The notes below the pieces were generated by a model. The model did no database searches and had not been told where the DNA came from. It was given only the letters and a program-made list of their open reading frames with translations. DNA of 15,929 nucleotides from Alphaproteobacteria bacterium (GTDB lineage: Bacteria > Pseudomonadota > Alphaproteobacteria > UBA9219): contig JAQUPC010000046.1 in assembly GCA_028716765.1 (NCBI GenBank), forward strand, positions 1-15,929. Direction: 5' to 3'. A program made the translations under genes and the position numbers. This document shows, piece by piece, positions 1 to 7,043 of this stretch. The number at the start of each line of letters is the position of its first letter. The stretch's first letter is position 1.

Positions 1-1245
1 GTGCGGGTGATCGGAGCGGGGCCCGCGGGGCTGTCAGCTGCGTATCAACTTGCGCGGCTCGGGCATCAGGTCACGATACAGGATTCCAACGCAGCGGCGG
101 GCGGCATGATGCGCTACGGCATTCCCGCCTATCGCCTGCCGCGTGACGTTCTGGACGCCGAAGTGAAGCGCATACTCGATCTCGGCGTGGAGCTAAAGCT
201 CAACGCCAGGGTGGCGAACGTTGAAAAGGCCATGAAGGACGGCGGTTACGACGCAGTCTTTATGGCGGCCGGCGCGCACACGGCGAAACAGGTTTCTTTT
301 CCCACAAGCGGCAAGACCAACATTCTTGATGCCGTATCGTTGTTGCGCGGGATGGAGCTGGGGGAAAAGCCTCCCTTCGGCAAGCGCGTGGCGATCTACG
401 GCGGCGGCAATACGGCTTTGGACGTTGCCCGCACGGCTCTGCGTATGGGCGCGGCCGGGACGACCGTCATCTATCGCAGGAATCGCGAGAAAATGCCCGC
501 CAACGCTATTGAGATTGAAGAGGCGTTGCAGGAAGGCGTCGTTATCAAATGGCTGTCCACGATCAAAAAGGTGGACGGCAAGACCATCACCTTTGAGCAG
601 ATGGCCCTCGACGACTGCGGATACCCTCAGCCCACCGGCACGCTTGGCAAGATGGAAGCGGATTCCATTATTCTGGCCGTTGGCCAGGATGCGGACCTGT
701 CGCTTATCGGTAAGGATAGCGGCATCGACATCGAAAACGGGATGGTGAAGGTCGACGCCGGCATGATGACGGGCCATCCGGGAATTTTCGCCGGCGGCGA
801 TATGGTGCCTTCGGCGCGCACAGTCACGACCGGGATCGGGCACGGCAAGAAAGCCGCGCGCCAGATCGATTTATGGCTGCGCAATGTGCATGAGATTTCG
901 ACGAAAACGGAGTTGGCCTCCGCCGACCGGCTTAATACATGGTATTATACCAGCGTTGCCGGGACGCAGCGGCCCGAACTTCCGATTGAGCGCCGCAAGA
1001 CGTCGTTCGACGAAGTGCAGGGCGGCCTTTCCGCCGAAGAAGCCTTGAGCGAGGCGCGGCGCTGCCTGTCGTGCGGCAATTGTTTCGAATGCGACAACTG
1101 CTACGCCGTTTGCCCCGACAACGCCGTGAAGAAATTGGGCGAAGGCAAGGGCTTCGCTTTCAATTACGATTATTGCAAGGGCTGCGGCATTTGCGTTGCC
1201 GAATGCCCCTGCGGCGCCATCGATATGGTGGCGGAGGATATTTAA
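1..1245 (+). CDS. NAD(P)/FAD-dependent oxidoreductase with C-terminal 2[4Fe-4S] ferredoxin domain (5' partial)
   Basis: This is a GltD-like flavoprotein that would pass electrons between NAD(P)H and ferredoxin-type clusters in the cytoplasm. The frame is open from base 1 and the first dinucleotide fold (GAGPAG, residues 5-10) lies at the very edge, so the true start is outside the window and an N-terminal region is missing. A second nucleotide-binding fold shows as GGGNTALD near residue 135, and a GGD motif typical of the FAD site follows near 265. The C-terminal 60 residues hold a CLSCG element (C355, C358), then CxxCxxCxxxCP (C361, C364, C367, C371) and a second CxxCxxCxxxCP (C392, C395, C398, C402), as in two-cluster ferredoxins. 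In aromatic-degrading bacteria such proteins act as the ferredoxin:NADP oxidoreductase partner (KorC) of 2-oxoacid:ferredoxin oxidoreductases; whether that holds here depends on genes upstream of the window. It ends 3 bp from the convergent flavin reductase gene. Confidence 0.85.
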   Translation: MRVIGAGPAGLSAAYQLARLGHQVTIQDSNAAAGGMMRYGIPAYRLPRDVLDAEVKRILDLGVELKLNARVANVEKAMKDGGYDAVFMAAGAHTAKQVSFPTSGKTNILDAVSLLRGMELGEKPPFGKRVAIYGGGNTALDVARTALRMGAAGTTVIYRRNREKMPANAIEIEEALQEGVVIKWLSTIKKVDGKTITFEQMALDDCGYPQPTGTLGKMEADSIILAVGQDADLSLIGKDSGIDIENGMVKVDAGMMTGHPGIFAGGDMVPSARTVTTGIGHGKKAARQIDLWLRNVHEISTKTELASADRLNTWYYTSVAGTQRPELPIERRKTSFDEVQGGLSAEEALSEARRCLSCGNCFECDNCYAVCPDNAVKKLGEGKGFAFNYDYCKGCGICVAECPCGAIDMVAEDI

Positions 1246-1248
1246 AGA

Positions 1249-1791
1249 TCAAACCGCCGACTTAATTCTAATCTGCTTACCCGAAACCATAAAAACCCCG
1301 TCGCCGCGGTAGTGGATCGTTTCGGGATATTTAGGCGCCGTTGCCACATGGGCCTTAAGCACCTTGAAAATGAAAAAATTGTATTTGCCGATGAGCGAGG
1401 CGTCGTAAAGTTTGCATTCCAGATTGGCGTAGCATTCCTTGATCAAAGGCGTTTTCACAAACTTGCCCCGTACGGGCGTCAGCCGGAATTTCCTGAACTT
1501 ATCGGTGTCTTCGCCCGAGCAGTTGCCGATCCCCACAACGGTTTTTGCAAGATCCCGCGCCGGCAGGTTGATCACGCATTGCTTGCTCTGACGGATCATC
1601 TCGAAGCTGTAGTTCCGGTTGCTGATGATGCAGCCGATCAGGGAAGGGGAGAACTCCATAAGCGTATACCAGCCGAGAGTCATGATGTTCGTCTTGTCTT
1701 TCCATGCGGAGCTGACGAGAACGATCGGGCCGGGTTCGAGAAACCGGCGGATTTCCGAAACATCGAAGTCTTTTTTGCGCAAGGCTTTCAT
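1249..1791 (-). CDS. Flavin reductase-like (DIM6/NTAB, flavoredoxin-type) domain protein
   Basis: The 180-residue protein has the FMN-binding split-barrel pattern: PGPIVLVSS near residues 20-28, NIMTLGWYTLMEFSPSLIG at 35-53, NYSFEMIRQSKQCVINLP at 60-77 and IGNCSGEDTDKF at 88-99. Members bind FMN and reduce flavins or act as flavoredoxins; the electron donor cannot be told from sequence. I chose the ATG at 1791 because GGAGG lies 8 bases upstream of it. Longer reading frames from an ATG at 1806 or a TTG at 1836 lack a ribosome site. It is the last of three minus-strand genes (cyclase, alpha/beta hydrolase, this gene), 87 bp after the hydrolase, and converges on the Fe-S oxidoreductase gene. 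No signal peptide or membrane segment is visible. Confidence 0.85.
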   Translation of the reverse strand: MKALRKKDFDVSEIRRFLEPGPIVLVSSAWKDKTNIMTLGWYTLMEFSPSLIGCIISNRNYSFEMIRQSKQCVINLPARDLAKTVVGIGNCSGEDTDKFRKFRLTPVRGKFVKTPLIKECYANLECKLYDASLIGKYNFFIFKVLKAHVATAPKYPETIHYRGDGVFMVSGKQIRIKSAV

Positions 1792-1878
1792 GAACGGGGC
1801 CTCCATATGAAAGTGTGCGTTCGCAGGATTGGGCAAGGCATGCCGATGGCACTGAATTAATATAACACAAAAGCCGGT

Positions 1879-2781
1879 TTAGGGGTGACTCGCCAGCGTT
1901 TCCAAAACCGCAGCCACATACGCTTCGTTCCCGTCGAGAAACGCAAGATGACCGCTGCCCGGAATGACCTTAAGAGTCGAACCATTAATCAAAGACTGCA
2001 CAATTTTCATGGTTTTAGGCGTGGCCGTATCGAACTCGCCGCAAATAATCGCCGTTGGAACCTTGATTTCTGGCAGGCGCGGGAAAAGATCGAAATCCTT
2101 TAAAAGGCCCATGCACGTAAATTCGCTCGGTCCCCACATCGCATTGTATATATTCGGGTTCCATTGCTTGCTGTGCTTGGCCCATAAGTCCGGCATTTTT
2201 TCGAGGCGGCACATATAGCGGGCAAAGAAAAGTTTGTCGGCGGCTTTGTATTCTTCGCTGTCTGTCGTGCCTTCCGCTTCGCATCGATGAATCGCCGCCT
2301 GTGCATCGGCGGGCAATGCCTTCAACAATTCGTTGCAATCATCGATCCAGCGTTTCGTGGACAGAAATGGGCAGGAAAGGATCAGGCCTTCGACCCGTTC
2401 GCAATATTGCAGGGCAAAGGCGGCGATAACCGCCGCGCCCCACGAATGGCCCAATAGAACTGCTTTTTTCAAATTTAAGGCATCAAGAAGCCGGAGGATT
2501 TCATCCGCAAACCTGTCCACGCGCATCAGGTCTTGCGTAACCTCGGCCGGAGAGAAATAAGACCCAAGTTGATCGTAAAACAGGGCAGGGCGCTCATCCG
2601 CCAGAGCGCATAGCGCGTCGTACATCATGACATGCGAAGCGCCGGGCCCTCCGTGAACGACGACAATCGGCGTTCTTCCGGTTTTTTCAAGATCGTGAGG
2701 TTCGTAATAACGGTAATGAATGTTCCCGCCTTCGACGGAAACTTCACCCGATTTTTCAAGGGAATGGCGCATGATTGTCAT
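1879..2781 (-). CDS. Alpha/beta hydrolase, proline iminopeptidase-like
   Basis: The 300-residue protein is a complete alpha/beta hydrolase. HGGPG (residues 43-47) is the oxyanion motif characteristic of proline iminopeptidases and related amino acid amidases. GHSWG (111-115) is the nucleophile elbow with Ser113, followed by Asp251 in GEFDTATP and His278 in GSGHLAF to complete the triad. A helical cap spans roughly residues 140-230. The usual DQRG segment reads DQLG (70-73). Family knowledge suggests cleavage of an N-terminal residue or an amide or ester bond, but the substrate is unknown. An AAAGGG ribosome-site-like sequence precedes the ATG. Position in the middle of a same-strand trio with a cyclase-family hydrolase and a flavin reductase suggests a small catabolic operon rather than general peptide turnover; that is inference. 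Confidence 0.85.
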   Translation of the reverse strand: MTIMRHSLEKSGEVSVEGGNIHYRYYEPHDLEKTGRTPIVVVHGGPGASHVMMYDALCALADERPALFYDQLGSYFSPAEVTQDLMRVDRFADEILRLLDALNLKKAVLLGHSWGAAVIAAFALQYCERVEGLILSCPFLSTKRWIDDCNELLKALPADAQAAIHRCEAEGTTDSEEYKAADKLFFARYMCRLEKMPDLWAKHSKQWNPNIYNAMWGPSEFTCMGLLKDFDLFPRLPEIKVPTAIICGEFDTATPKTMKIVQSLINGSTLKVIPGSGHLAFLDGNEAYVAAVLETLASHP

Positions 2782-2838
2782 AAGTAAAACCCTTTGGTTA
2801 TGCCTGCGCAGATAGCGTTGCTTTAGGCGCGATAACGT

Positions 2839-3456
2839 TTACACATCCGTTTCCGCAACGACGCGCACAGGCGCGCCGCCGGCCATATATTTTATTGGAT
2901 AGGTGTGAACATGAAAAGATTTTAGGGATTGCAAAGATTCAAGATTGGCAAGATTTTCGATAATGAGAACTTCCTTTTCCAATAAAATCTTGTGCACGGG
3001 AAACGGCTCTTTGTCGGGAGAAGGCGTATCAAGCCCGATAAGGGAAACGCCCAACGCAACAAGCCGTTGCGCAAAAGCCTCCGTTATCATTGGATGATCA
3101 TTAAAATAATCCGGCTCGCGGAATTTTTTGGACCAATCCGTCCAGACAAGAACGATGTCCCCTTTGTTTATGGAATGGTTCGTCAATAAATCCGGCGTGA
3201 CGGTTTTTTTATTTCTGGCGTCGACGAGATGTCCCTTTCCGTAAAGACGGGCCAACGGGATATCTGAAATAGTTGCTCCGCCTTCGACCATATGCGACGG
3301 CGCGTCCATATGGGTGCCTACGTGCATGTTGCTTTCGACGCAATGATCGGAAGAGCCGGAATCTTTTATGAAGGTGCTTTGATAGAGCCGTGAGCACGGA
3401 TCGCCGGGAAAAACCGGCATATTGTCCGTAAACGTATGGGTCAGGTCGATGAGCAA
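2839..3456 (-). CDS. Cyclase family protein (kynurenine formamidase-like metal hydrolase)
   Basis: The 205-residue protein carries the family signature HVGTHMDAPSH (residues 45-55), which supplies metal ligands in kynurenine formamidase KynB and other members of the 'cyclase' superfamily. The N-terminus, LIDLTHTFTDNMPVFPGDP, is the normal beginning of the family, so the start is well placed although the codon is TTG; AAGGGG lies a few bases upstream. The ending, with HVHTYPIKYMAGGAPVRVV, is also family-like. The family hydrolyses amides or lactones such as N-formylkynurenine, but no kynurenine-pathway gene is near, so the substrate is open. It is the first gene after tRNA-Ser on the same strand and 57 bp upstream of the alpha/beta hydrolase. 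Confidence 0.88.
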   Translation of the reverse strand: MLIDLTHTFTDNMPVFPGDPCSRLYQSTFIKDSGSSDHCVESNMHVGTHMDAPSHMVEGGATISDIPLARLYGKGHLVDARNKKTVTPDLLTNHSINKGDIVLVWTDWSKKFREPDYFNDHPMITEAFAQRLVALGVSLIGLDTPSPDKEPFPVHKILLEKEVLIIENLANLESLQSLKSFHVHTYPIKYMAGGAPVRVVAETDV

Positions 3457-3499
3457 AAATTACCCCTTGTCAAACCACAGCCCCACGAAGCGCAAAGGC

Positions 3500-3589
3500 T
3501 GGCGGATGGGGTGGGATTCGAACCCACGGTACCCTCGCGGGCACGCCGGTTTTCAAGACCGGTTCCTTAAACCACTCGGACACCCATCC
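3500..3589 (-). tRNA. tRNA-Ser (anticodon TGA)
   Basis: The minus strand gives a complete 90-nt class II tRNA. The 7-bp acceptor stem pairs GGATGGG (5' end, 3583-3589) with CCCATCC (3504-3510). The anticodon stem CCGGT/ACCGG encloses the loop CTTGAAA with anticodon TGA at 3553-3555. A long variable arm and a T arm with GGTTCGAATCC follow. The discriminator is G and the CCA end is encoded (3500-3502). It should read UCA and other UCN codons. A promoter lies immediately upstream at 3600-3627. Confidence 0.97.
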
Positions 3590-3599
3590 ACGGGTTATG

Positions 3600-3627
3600 G
3601 TTATAATCTGGCAAGTGCGGAAAGCAA
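3600..3627 (-). promoter_or_regulatory. Probable promoter of tRNA-Ser
   Basis: On the minus strand, TTGCTT (3622-3627) and TATAAC (3600-3605) are separated by 16 bp. This predicts transcription starting about 4 bases before the mature tRNA 5' end, a plausible short leader. It is a pattern match only. Confidence 0.5.
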
Positions 3628-3703
3628 AGGCACAAACTATTGTGGCGACTGGTCTTGAAAAACACAAAAATTATGTAATTCCGGTGCTTAAGCGGCCAGA
3701 TTT

Positions 3704-3720
3704 CATGAATTAGTTTCATG
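3704..3720. repeat. Short inverted repeat upstream of the GGDEF gene, possible operator
   Basis: CATGAA (3704-3709) and TTCATG (3715-3720) are perfect inverted arms around 5 bases. TTTCATG also occurs twice as a direct repeat (3701-3707 and 3714-3720). The site lies in the 195-bp gap between tRNA-Ser and the GGDEF gene, 65 bp before its start. The rest of this gap is AT-rich with no gene. Confidence 0.25.
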
Positions 3721-3784
3721 GCTGATGGTGTATTATACAAATCATTCATAGACGCTCATTCATATATCAAAAATTATTTTAATC

Positions 3785-4636
3785 ATGAAAGAAGCGGCAG
3801 AAATAAGCCTCACACAAGACCAAGCCGCTCTTTGCGGCCGTTCGTTGTGCGCGAAAGAAAAGCAGCTGCAAACGGAGAAGATTGAGCACGCCAAAACAAG
3901 GCAGGCACTCCGCAACGCAAAAAACCAGCTCAAAAAACTGGAACGTCTCTTAAGAACGGATCCTCTGACTGGCTTGCCGAATAGAAGGGCTCTAAGCGAA
4001 GATCTTAAACAATTAATCAAAGAAATTATCGAGGCTCCGCAAAGAACGCAATTTGCGTTTGGAGATAAAACCGGGCAAAGAAAGCCACCGCAATATCTGG
4101 CCGCCATGATCATCGATCTGGATCATTTCAAGGCCGTCAACGACAGGTACAGCCATCTCACGGGCGATAACGTTCTCAAGATCGTGGCAAAAACGTTGCG
4201 GAAAACGGATATGTTTTACAAGGGCAGGGCGGCAAGATTTGGCGGCGAAGAAATGGTGGTTGTTTTTCGTTGTGCCGAGCAAAGCGACGCCATTTTTCTT
4301 GCGGAAAAGGTCCGAAAGGAACTCGAAGTCCTGAATCATAAAGTTTCCGGCACGGGAATATCTTTTCCGGTCACGGCGAGCATCGGCGTGACGGCTTTGC
4401 ACAACTCGCTTGTCAGGAAATACAAGGTTGCCAAAACTCAAAAGGAATTGTTCACGCTGGCCGACGTTGCCCTGTACGCGGCAAAGGTCAACGGGAGAAA
4501 CCGCGTCTGTTTCGTGGACTGGGAAGGCGAGCTGGCCTGCAACCCCGTGCTTCAGTCGCCAAAAACGACGTTGCCAAAAGCAGCCCGCCCGACAGCATGC
4601 AATGTCTGCCATCGCAAGAGCGCGCCTGCATCTTGA
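3785..4636 (+). CDS. Soluble GGDEF-domain protein, probable diguanylate cyclase
   Basis: The 283-residue protein has no membrane segment or signal peptide. Residues about 22-58 form a charged, coiled-coil-like helix, a common dimerising linker before GGDEF domains. The catalytic domain follows: DPLTGLPNRR (59-68), metal-binding IIDLDHFKAVND (109-120), RFGGEEM (151-157) at the active half-site and SIGVT (199-203), ending with DVALYAAKVNGRNRV (227-241). GGEE is intact, so synthesis of c-di-GMP from two GTP is plausible, although the last motif residue is M rather than F. An RxxD (139-142) resembles the inhibitory I-site but lies 10 residues before GGEEM instead of the usual 5. About 24 extra residues sit between the first helix and IIDLDHF. 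A 40-residue tail contains one CxxC (272-275). The ATG lacks a good ribosome site. Confidence 0.85.
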   Translation: MKEAAEISLTQDQAALCGRSLCAKEKQLQTEKIEHAKTRQALRNAKNQLKKLERLLRTDPLTGLPNRRALSEDLKQLIKEIIEAPQRTQFAFGDKTGQRKPPQYLAAMIIDLDHFKAVNDRYSHLTGDNVLKIVAKTLRKTDMFYKGRAARFGGEEMVVVFRCAEQSDAIFLAEKVRKELEVLNHKVSGTGISFPVTASIGVTALHNSLVRKYKVAKTQKELFTLADVALYAAKVNGRNRVCFVDWEGELACNPVLQSPKTTLPKAARPTACNVCHRKSAPAS

Positions 4637-4641
4637 TTTAA

Positions 4642-4670
4642 CTTCCCCCTTTATTATTACGTGATATAAC
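4642..4670 (+). promoter_or_regulatory. Possible cysK promoter
   Basis: CTTCCC (4642-4647, 4 of 6 matches to the alphaproteobacterial CTTGAC -35) and TATAAC (4665-4670) are spaced 17 bp apart, 60 bp before cysK. A small inverted repeat, TACTC (4676-4680) and GAGTA (4693-4697), lies between promoter and gene and could be a leader stem or operator. Pattern match only. Confidence 0.3.
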
Positions 4671-4729
4671 CTGAATACTCCATTGGCAAAGCGAGTAGCG
4701 TGCCTTTTTTCGCTTAAAAGGAAATCTTC

Positions 4730-5680
4730 ATGCCCTTCACCACACAAGGCCGCGGCCGGATTTATAACAACATCGTCGAAACCGTCGGCAACACGCCCCT
4801 CGTTCGCCTGAACAAGCTGCCGCAAGCGGCGGGATGCGTGGGCGCCGTGCTTGCCAAGCTCGAGTTTTTCAACCCGCTTTCGTCCGTCAAGGACCGCACG
4901 GCGCTCGGCATGATCGAAGCCGCCGAAAGGGAAGGGCGGCTGAACAAGGATTCCGTTCTTGTCGAACCGACTTCAGGCAACACCGGCATCGGGCTGGCGT
5001 TCATCGCGTCGGTGCGCGGCTATAAGCTGATCCTGACGATGCCGGAGAACATGTCGGTCGAGCGCCGCAAGCTGCTCGAGTTTCTGGGGGCGGACATCGT
5101 GTTAACGCCTGCTGGAGAAGGCATGACAGGATCAATAAAGAAAGCCGAAGCCATTTTGAAGACCGATCCCAACGCCATTATGCTGCAACAGTTCAAGAAT
5201 CCCGCTAACCCGGCCATTCACCGCGTTACAACGGCCTTGGAGATATGGAACGATACGAGCGGGGAGGTGGATGTTTTCGTCGCGGGGGTCGGTACGGGCG
5301 GCACGGTTCAGGGCGTGGGCGACGAGTTGAAGCGTCTTAAGCCCGAAATCAGCGTTGTCGCCATTGAGCCCGCAAGCAGTCCCGTTTTGTCAGGCGGCAA
5401 GGCCGGCCTGCACAAGATTCAGGGCATCGGCGCCAACTTCGTCCCCGATATTCTGGACGTAAAAATGCTCGACGAAATCATGGCTATCGAAGACCAGGAA
5501 TCCATGGAAACGGCGCGTAAGCTTGCGGGGGAAGAGGGCATCCTTTGCGGCATTTCGTCCGGCGCGGCCGTGGCGGCGGCTCTCAAGATCGCCGCGCGTC
5601 CGGCCATGAAGGGCAAAACCGTCGTCGCCCTTCTTCCCGACAGCGGCGACCGCTACATCTCGACGGAGTTGTTTGGCTGA
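4730..5680 (+). CDS. cysK: Cysteine synthase A (O-acetylserine sulfhydrylase)
   Basis: This is a full-length 316-residue PLP enzyme that makes L-cysteine from O-acetylserine and sulfide in the cytoplasm. Lys54 in SSVKDR is the PLP Schiff-base lysine. PTSGNTG (80-86) binds substrate carboxylate, GTGGT (188-192) binds the PLP phosphate, and PDSGDRYIST (303-312) holds the serine near the pyridine nitrogen. EPASSPVLSGG (213-223) and IQGIGANFVP (230-239) are typical of CysK rather than cystathionine beta-synthase or tryptophan synthase. AAGGA lies 7 bases before the ATG. No cysE or sulfate-assimilation gene is adjacent. Base composition is GC-rich, unlike the following gene. Confidence 0.95.
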   Translation: MPFTTQGRGRIYNNIVETVGNTPLVRLNKLPQAAGCVGAVLAKLEFFNPLSSVKDRTALGMIEAAEREGRLNKDSVLVEPTSGNTGIGLAFIASVRGYKLILTMPENMSVERRKLLEFLGADIVLTPAGEGMTGSIKKAEAILKTDPNAIMLQQFKNPANPAIHRVTTALEIWNDTSGEVDVFVAGVGTGGTVQGVGDELKRLKPEISVVAIEPASSPVLSGGKAGLHKIQGIGANFVPDILDVKMLDEIMAIEDQESMETARKLAGEEGILCGISSGAAVAAALKIAARPAMKGKTVVALLPDSGDRYISTELFG

Positions 5681-5712
5681 TTTGCACGCCGAAGGATTAA
5701 AAATATCTTATA

Positions 5713-5724
5713 AATCAATTGATT
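5713..5724. promoter_or_regulatory. 12-bp perfect palindrome upstream of the M48-like gene
   Basis: AATCAATTGATT is its own reverse complement. Its right half includes TTGATT (5719-5724), a possible -35 for the metallopeptidase gene, with weak -10 candidates near 5743-5749. The palindrome lies in an AT-rich 84-bp gap, so chance is a real alternative. Confidence 0.25.
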
Positions 5725-5764
5725 AAATAAGTTTTTACTAAATTATGTTATATGTGTTTTCATT

Positions 5765-6949
5765 ATGGGACGAAAACAAAAATCATATAAAGAATTGAGA
5801 AATTATGGAAAGAACTTCGAATTTGTAGTTCCTTCTGATGCAGAATGGACTCTGGATCAATTGGATCAAGGCAAACTGAAACGTATTAAACGATTTCTAA
5901 TAGAAACTGACCGCAAACTTGGGGGAATTCTTCCGAGAACAGTTGAAATTTCCGATGACAACAATCCCGTCAACATCGGCATGCAGTCTGATCTGATTGG
6001 CATGGACATTTCGTCTCTGGACTATTTGGGCGAACGGAAGCTAAGCGTCGTAATGGCTCACGAAAGCGCTCACTTAACATATAAAGATACCGCCATTATA
6101 GATACCTTTTCCAAAATGCAAGGGTGTCTTTGCGGCATCAAAGACATTCAGGATGTCTATGAAGAGAACCCGGCGTCGTGTTGTGGCCTCATCCTGGACC
6201 GCTTTGGCAGCTTGGAAACATTCAAATACGAGATGACGAAAGCTTTGCTTCGGACGAATGAAATCAGACGTTTCTTTTCGGGGATCGGTATAGAGCCTGA
6301 TACGGACCGGGTAAAATTAGCCAACGAGTTGATTGCCGGAAAAGAAAAACAAAATCAACTTGATCGTTTCTGCGATATGTTTCCGAATGACGACTATAAT
6401 TCTGTGTACACAGACCCAACGTACCGTTTTTGCAAGAATTTTGCAGGCGAAACAATTGCCCACCGTGAACGCATGGCCGCTTTGGATTTTCATGATTTTG
6501 TCGATTATGAATCTTTTTTGCCGCAAACTCCTGCAGAAAGAAACATGCTGGCCAAAGGCGTAGCTCAAGTTTATCGCGATATCGTCTTGCCAACTTTATC
6601 GGTTTTTAAAGAACTTGCTATCGTAGAAAGAATCATTCATCACGCAATGGAACATAGAGCCGATTATGAGGCTCTTCTCAGGTTTGGTCCTGAAGCCGCT
6701 TTAGACATAACCCGATTTTATCAAAAGGAATATCATGATGAGTTGAATCGACTTCCCGAAAAAAGAAGGGAGGAACTGAGGTTGGCCAAGCTTGATCTGC
6801 ATCCTCACCCTGATGATCGCATCAAGTTCATCGAAAGCCATTCCATAACAAACCAACATGTTTGTTATGCACAATCCCGGCACAAACATGAAGTAAAAAG
6901 GGGTCCAAGAAAAGCGGTGCTTCACAGGTGCTCATTCCACCCGCTATGA
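5765..6949 (+). CDS. M48-like zinc metallopeptidase domain protein, probably horizontally acquired
   Basis: The 394-residue protein has no visible membrane segment. HESAH (residues 99-103, inside VVMAHESAHLTYKD) is an HExxH zinc motif. EHRAD (296-300) matches the ExxAD third-ligand motif of M48 peptidases such as HtpX. HPHPDDRIKFIES (346-358) resembles the C-terminal HPp..eRI motif of that family. The two zinc motifs are about 197 residues apart, far more than in HtpX (about 80). The insertion is charged and contains several cysteines (121, 123, 139, 140, 203, 223). The gene is much more AT-rich than cysK (a hand-counted 60-base stretch at its start is 28% GC, against 63% in cysK), has no ribosome-binding sequence and is flanked by AT-rich DNA, which together suggest transfer. 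The last ~35 residues after the HP motif look unrelated to the domain. Target unknown. Confidence 0.7.
   Translation: MGRKQKSYKELRNYGKNFEFVVPSDAEWTLDQLDQGKLKRIKRFLIETDRKLGGILPRTVEISDDNNPVNIGMQSDLIGMDISSLDYLGERKLSVVMAHESAHLTYKDTAIIDTFSKMQGCLCGIKDIQDVYEENPASCCGLILDRFGSLETFKYEMTKALLRTNEIRRFFSGIGIEPDTDRVKLANELIAGKEKQNQLDRFCDMFPNDDYNSVYTDPTYRFCKNFAGETIAHRERMAALDFHDFVDYESFLPQTPAERNMLAKGVAQVYRDIVLPTLSVFKELAIVERIIHHAMEHRADYEALLRFGPEAALDITRFYQKEYHDELNRLPEKRREELRLAKLDLHPHPDDRIKFIESHSITNQHVCYAQSRHKHEVKRGPRKAVLHRCSFHPL
6844..6869. repeat. Perfect 10-bp inverted repeat inside the M48-like gene
   Basis: CATAACAAAC (6844-6853) and GTTTGTTATG (6860-6869) are perfect inverted arms around a 6-base loop. They lie in the coding sequence just after the conserved HPHPDDRIKFIES segment. 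No T tract follows, so it is not a standard terminator. Confidence 0.6.
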
Positions 6950-7043
6950 CGCCCCCGGACATCATCTTGAAGGATAAACTCACACATTGCGATTGAGCTA
7001 CGAACAATGACTCAGGCAGGCTCGGCTAAGTAGTCAACCGCCG

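Noticed and set aside
193..843. Minus-strand open frame of 216 codons opposite the Fe-S oxidoreductase
   Set aside because: It is a shadow of a clear GC-rich gene with conserved NAD(P)-binding motifs, and contains no domain of its own.
3468..3473. Perfect TTGACA on the minus strand just before the cyclase gene
   Set aside because: A -10 at the right distance would fall inside the coding region (3445-3450 reads ATCGAC), so it is unlikely to be the promoter of that gene.
3470..3667. Minus-strand reading frame of 65 codons across the tRNA gene, and a plus-strand frame of 78 codons at 3422-3658
   Set aside because: Both are translations of tRNA-Ser and its flanks, a well-known spurious ORF type.
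4013..4825. Long minus-strand open frame (270 codons) opposite the GGDEF gene
   Set aside because: The plus strand carries all GGDEF motifs in order. The minus frame has no recognisable domain and crosses into cysK.
6910..6993. Frameshifted continuation of the M48-like gene in another frame past its stop
   Set aside because: The alternative frame gives a short open stretch without any resemblance to M48 C-termini, so I see no support for a frameshift.
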